A DNA stretch of 64,000 bases from Mesorhizobium qingshengii (GTDB lineage Bacteria > Pseudomonadota > Alphaproteobacteria > Rhizobiales > Rhizobiaceae). Positions 61,050 to 64,000 of this stretch are shown here, in pieces. The stretch is from assembly GCF_900103325.1 (NCBI RefSeq), contig NZ_FMXM01000016.1, positions 1-64,000 on the forward strand, in the 5' to 3' direction. The translations under genes and the position numbers were made by a program. Position 1 is the first letter of the stretch, and each line of letters begins with the position of its first letter. Under the pieces are notes generated by a model. That model saw only the letters and a program-made list of their open reading frames with translations. It ran no database searches and was not told the origin of the DNA.

Positions 61050-61955
61050 ATGGATCGCGAAGAGACGCAGGCAATTTTGGTGTTCGATGCCCGGGATATC
61101 GTCGGGGAGAGCCTGATCTGGGACGAAAACAGGAAAACACTGATCTGGGTGGACATCATCGGGCGGCGTATCCACCTGCTTGATCCGGACACTCTCGATC
61201 ACCAGAGCTGGCAAGCACCGGACCTCGTAACCTCGATCGGCCTGTGCAATGACGGCGGCGCAATCGTCGGGCTGCAAAAGGACGTGGCGCTGTGGGATTT
61301 CGGGGAAACCTTCAGGATGATCGCGAAGATCGAACCGGATAGCCCGAACACCCGGTTGAACGAGGGCGTGGTCGCCCCGGACGGCTCATTCTGGGTCGGG
61401 ACCATGGAAAACAATATCGGCCCGGACGATCTTCCCCTCGATATTTCGCGAGATGCGGGGCGGATCTATCGCGTCGACACGACAGGCATCGTGGAGGCGC
61501 TCAGCACCGATCGTTTCGGTATCACCAACACGATGGTCTGGACGGCGGATGACATCTTCGTCACGGCGGACACGACGAAGAACCAGATCTTCCGCTATCG
61601 CTGGGATAGGGTGCAATCGCGAATAACCGACAGGCGCCCTTTCTTCTCAGGTTTTCCGCGCGGTCTGCCAGATGGGTCGTGCATGGATGCGGAGGGCTAT
61701 GTCTGGAATTGTCGCGTTGCGGGCGGCGGCTGCCTCGTCCGCATTTCTCCCGATGGCGTTCTCGACAAAGTCGTGGAACTGCCCTGCAGCTGGCCAACGA
61801 GTTGCGCATTTGGTGGCGAGAACCTCGATACTCTCTTCGTCACGTCGGCGCGATTTACCATGACCGTTGGACACTTGCAGGCAAACCCGCACGAGGGCGG
61901 ATTGTTCGCGGTTCGGACAGGCGCCCGAGGCACGCCGACCAACCGATTTGGATGA
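61050..61955 (+). CDS. SMP-30/gluconolactonase-family lactonase
   Basis: A 301-residue six-bladed beta-propeller lactonase from ATG 61050 with ggggag upstream. The metal-binding residues appear in VGESLIWDE (Glu), TRLNEGVVAPDG (Asn) and ITNTMVWTADD (Asn), with a final Asp in RGLPDGSCMD. It hydrolyses the aldonolactone formed by the dehydrogenase to the aldonate used by the MLE-type dehydratase. Divergent from the operon and likely under the same FadR-type regulator. In-frame sequence upstream of 61050 (to 60999) is not needed. Confidence 0.9.
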   Translation: MDREETQAILVFDARDIVGESLIWDENRKTLIWVDIIGRRIHLLDPDTLDHQSWQAPDLVTSIGLCNDGGAIVGLQKDVALWDFGETFRMIAKIEPDSPNTRLNEGVVAPDGSFWVGTMENNIGPDDLPLDISRDAGRIYRVDTTGIVEALSTDRFGITNTMVWTADDIFVTADTTKNQIFRYRWDRVQSRITDRRPFFSGFPRGLPDGSCMDAEGYVWNCRVAGGGCLVRISPDGVLDKVVELPCSWPTSCAFGGENLDTLFVTSARFTMTVGHLQANPHEGGLFAVRTGARGTPTNRFG

Positions 61956-62059
61956 GATGTCCGTGGATCGACGCGCCATCAGTGGACCTTACCAATTGCG
62001 GCCCTGGGAGGGAGCGATGTTGCGAGATCGTCAGGCCATTGTGTGTTGCTCGACTGCAA

Positions 62060-62839
62060 TCAAGCAGGGTGCTGCAACTGGCTGAGCCCACCATCGACAA
62101 CGAGACAGGCCGCGTTCATGAACGGGCTCTCGTCGGAAATCATGAATACCGCGGCCAAGGCGATCTCGCGCGTCGAGGCGATGCGGCCACCGGGATGCAG
62201 CGCCATCGTCTTGGCACGCGCCTCGGCCGGATCGGCAAAGCTGTTCCAATAGTCGATGACCTTCTGCGTCTCGACATAGCCGGGCGCCAGCGCATTCACG
62301 CGCACGCCCTGCCCCGCATATTCGAGCGCCAGCGACTTGGTCAGGCCGAGCAGCGCGTGCTTGGCGACTGGATAGGGGAATGTGTGCGGGATGACGGTGA
62401 AGCTGTGCGTCGAGGCGATGTTGAGGATGGCGCCGCCGCCGCTTGCGATCATGCCCGGCAACACCGCCTTGCTGCAGTTCCAGGCACCCTTGACGTTGAC
62501 GTCGAAATTGCGGTTCCACAGCTCCTCGGTCGCATCGAGCGGCGTCGAGAACACATTCATCCCGGCGTTGTTGATCAGCGCGTTGATCGGGCCGATTTCG
62601 GCGGCTGCCCGTCCGACGGCAGCGGCAATAGCAACGGCGTCGCTGATGTCGGCCGCAACATGCCCGACATGGCCCTGCGGCGCGTCAAGGCCGTCGACGG
62701 TCTTGTCCAGCAACGCACCGTCCTGGTCGACCAGGAACAGCTTTGCACCTTCGGCAAGGCAGGCCTCGGCAAGGGCCAGCCCGATGCCTTGCGCCGCGCC
62801 CGTCAGGAAGATGCGTTTGCCGGACAGGCGCTCAGTCAT
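62060..62839 (-). CDS. SDR-family dehydrogenase, end of the ara-type operon
   Basis: A 259-residue short-chain dehydrogenase with TGAAQGIGLALAEA (cofactor loop), NNAGMNVF, and YPVAKHALLGLTKS (Y-x3-K). It follows araH by 90 bases on the same strand and probably oxidises the imported pentose/hexose or a keto-deoxy acid intermediate. It converges with the SMP-30 gene. Distinct from the SDR at 55464. Confidence 0.87.
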   Translation of the reverse strand: MTERLSGKRIFLTGAAQGIGLALAEACLAEGAKLFLVDQDGALLDKTVDGLDAPQGHVGHVAADISDAVAIAAAVGRAAAEIGPINALINNAGMNVFSTPLDATEELWNRNFDVNVKGAWNCSKAVLPGMIASGGGAILNIASTHSFTVIPHTFPYPVAKHALLGLTKSLALEYAGQGVRVNALAPGYVETQKVIDYWNSFADPAEARAKTMALHPGGRIASTREIALAAVFMISDESPFMNAACLVVDGGLSQLQHPA

Positions 62840-62929
62840 GGTTCTCCCTCCAGTCGAAGACGGTCATTCGCATCTTGCACCGTGCGCCGTTTATAGCGCG
62901 GCTGCAGGCCGACATGCCCTGCCCCTTTC

Positions 62930-63880
62930 TCAACGCCGCCCTAGTGCCGATGAGCGCAGATTGTCGAGCAGCACGGCGAGCAGCAGGATCACGCCGCGCA
63001 CGATGTACTGGTAGAAGGCCGGGATGTTGAGCAGGTTCATGGCGTTTTCGGCAATGCCCATGATCAGCACGCCGACGATGACGCCCGACATCGTGGCGCG
63101 GCCACCGGCGAGCGAGACGCCGCCGAGCACGCAGGCCGAGATGACGGAGAGCTCGAGCCCGACCGCTGCATTGGGCTGGCCGGAAGTGATGCGCGACGCG
63201 AGCAGGATGCCGGCGATACCGCAGACGACGCCCTGCAGCGTGAAGATCCAGATGCGCGTCCTGTCGACATTGACACCGGCAAGCCGCGAGGCCTCCGGAT
63301 TGCCGCCGATGGCCAGCGTGTTCTTGCCGAAGACTGTGCGGTTCAAGACGAAGCCGAATACCCCGAACAGAAGGGCCAGCACCCAGATCGGCGTTGGTAT
63401 GCCGAGCAATTTCGACAGCGCCAGCTGGTAGAAATCCGGGCTGTTGATGCCGACTGCGCGGCCGTCCGACGCGATCAGCGCCAGGCCGCGCACGATCTGC
63501 ATGGTGGCCAATGTCGTGATCAGCGCGTTGATGCGGAATTTGGCGATGACGACGCCGTTGATGAAGCCGACGAAGGCGCCGCAGGCGATTGCCGCGAGAA
63601 GCCCAAGCAGGATCGAGCCGGTGGCGTTCGATGCCATCACCGCGACCATGCCGGCAAAAGCGACGATCGAGCCGACAGAGAGGTCGAAGTCGCGCGCGGC
63701 AAGGCAGAACATCATGGTGCAGGCGACGATGCCGACGGTGACCACCGACTGCAAAAGGCCAAGCATGTTGCGGTCGGTGAGGAAGTTCGGCACCAGAGCC
63801 GACACCAGCGCGAAGGCGACGAGGAAGATGACGACGAGCCCCTGTTCGCCGAGCAGGATTTTCTTCAACTGGTCGGTCAT
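62930..63880 (-). CDS. araH: L-arabinose-type ABC transporter permease AraH
   Basis: A 316-residue CUT2 permease that closely follows the AraH pattern: MMFCLAARDFDLSVGSIVAF, INALITTLATMQIVRGLALI, NTLAIGGNPEASRLAGVNVD, SGQPNAAVGLELSVISACVL and ENAMNLLNIPAFYQYIVRGV. About nine to ten membrane segments. Preceded 11 bases upstream by the end of an araG-like ATPase gene. In Rhizobiales AraH-like systems may also carry other sugars, so arabinose is likely but not certain. Confidence 0.92.
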   Translation of the reverse strand: MTDQLKKILLGEQGLVVIFLVAFALVSALVPNFLTDRNMLGLLQSVVTVGIVACTMMFCLAARDFDLSVGSIVAFAGMVAVMASNATGSILLGLLAAIACGAFVGFINGVVIAKFRINALITTLATMQIVRGLALIASDGRAVGINSPDFYQLALSKLLGIPTPIWVLALLFGVFGFVLNRTVFGKNTLAIGGNPEASRLAGVNVDRTRIWIFTLQGVVCGIAGILLASRITSGQPNAAVGLELSVISACVLGGVSLAGGRATMSGVIVGVLIMGIAENAMNLLNIPAFYQYIVRGVILLLAVLLDNLRSSALGRR

Positions 63881-63891
63881 GGCAGAAGTCC

Positions 63892-64000
63892 TCAGGATGC
63901 GATCGCGTCGGGGGTTTTCGTGTCGGGAAGAGCGGCGGCCAGGATCGCCTTTTCGGCGAACTGGTCACGCACGAGTTCGGCGCTGATGCGCCCGCCGCAC
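63892..64000 (-). CDS. araG: Sugar ABC transporter ATPase AraG, C-terminal end (cut by window edge)
   Basis: The last 35 codons of a gene that continues to the right. The visible peptide GGRISAELVRDQFAEKAILA ends in a short tail and a TGA at 63892-63894. This matches the C-terminus of RbsA/AraG double-domain ATPases (G.I..EL......e..il..A). Its position directly upstream of araH supports the name. Confidence 0.75.
   Translation of the reverse strand, partial: CGGRISAELVRDQFAEKAILAAALPDTKTPDAIAS

Noticed and set aside
61679..62896. 405-residue plus-strand open frame
   Set aside because: It runs through the 3' half of the SMP-30 gene in another frame and antisense to the SDR; no recognisable domain.

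Overview
The window looks like a chromosome segment of a Rhizobiales alphaproteobacterium, most plausibly Mesorhizobium or a close relative. The reasons are a GC-rich coding style, an adjacent ugd(rkpK)-lspL pair, a MucR/Ros-family regulator that has lost its zinc ligands, an adenylate cyclase with TPR repeats, and CUT2-type sugar ABC operons. I inferred this from protein motifs alone. No rRNA, tRNA, CRISPR array or intact insertion sequence was seen.

Bases 1-2300 hold the 5' end of a sulfate permease gene (cysT, minus strand) and two small genes: a DUF3102-like protein and an exported protein with a peptidoglycan-binding-like part and a DUF4189-like part.

Bases 2500-40500 are a large surface-polysaccharide locus. 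It makes UDP-GlcA (Ugd) and UDP-GalA (LspL). It carries a WbpM/PglF-type dehydratase, a DegT aminotransferase, a PIG-L deacetylase, a formyltransferase-like protein, four GT4 glycosyltransferases and an initiating phosphosugar transferase. Assembly and export genes are a flippase, a Wzy-like polymerase, a chain-length BY-kinase and an ExoF/Wza-like export protein. CysD, CysN/C and two sulfotransferases point to a sulfated polymer with its own PAPS supply. A PL10-like lyase, two acyltransferase-3 proteins and a GMC oxidoreductase complete the set. The most unusual part is at 29.2-32.3 kb: 2-oxoacid dehydrogenase E1-alpha and E1-beta genes followed by a protein in which a lipoyl domain and an E1/E3-binding-like segment are fused to a PglD-like sugar acyltransferase in place of the normal E2 core. 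Regulators (Crp/Fnr-type, a LuxR-type with a degenerate receiver, MucR-type) lie at the right end of the locus.

Bases 40600-47000 are gene-poor and locally AT-rich. They hold two secreted proteins built from the decapeptide ETGGKAGGAG, two 63-residue paralogues, a Tat-type DUF4838 protein, other small ORFs and an orphan intrinsic terminator.

Bases 47200-54100 look like a cAMP module: a Crp-type regulator, a 1411-residue cytochrome P450-membrane-DyP peroxidase fusion preceded by a perfect TGTGA-N6-TCACA palindrome, and a class III adenylate cyclase.

Bases 54500-62000 are a non-phosphorylative sugar catabolic operon (FadR-type regulator, enolase-superfamily dehydratase, ABC importer, SDR dehydrogenase, mutarotase) with a divergent SMP-30 lactonase. 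Bases 62000-64000 are the end of an araG-araH-SDR operon that continues beyond the window.
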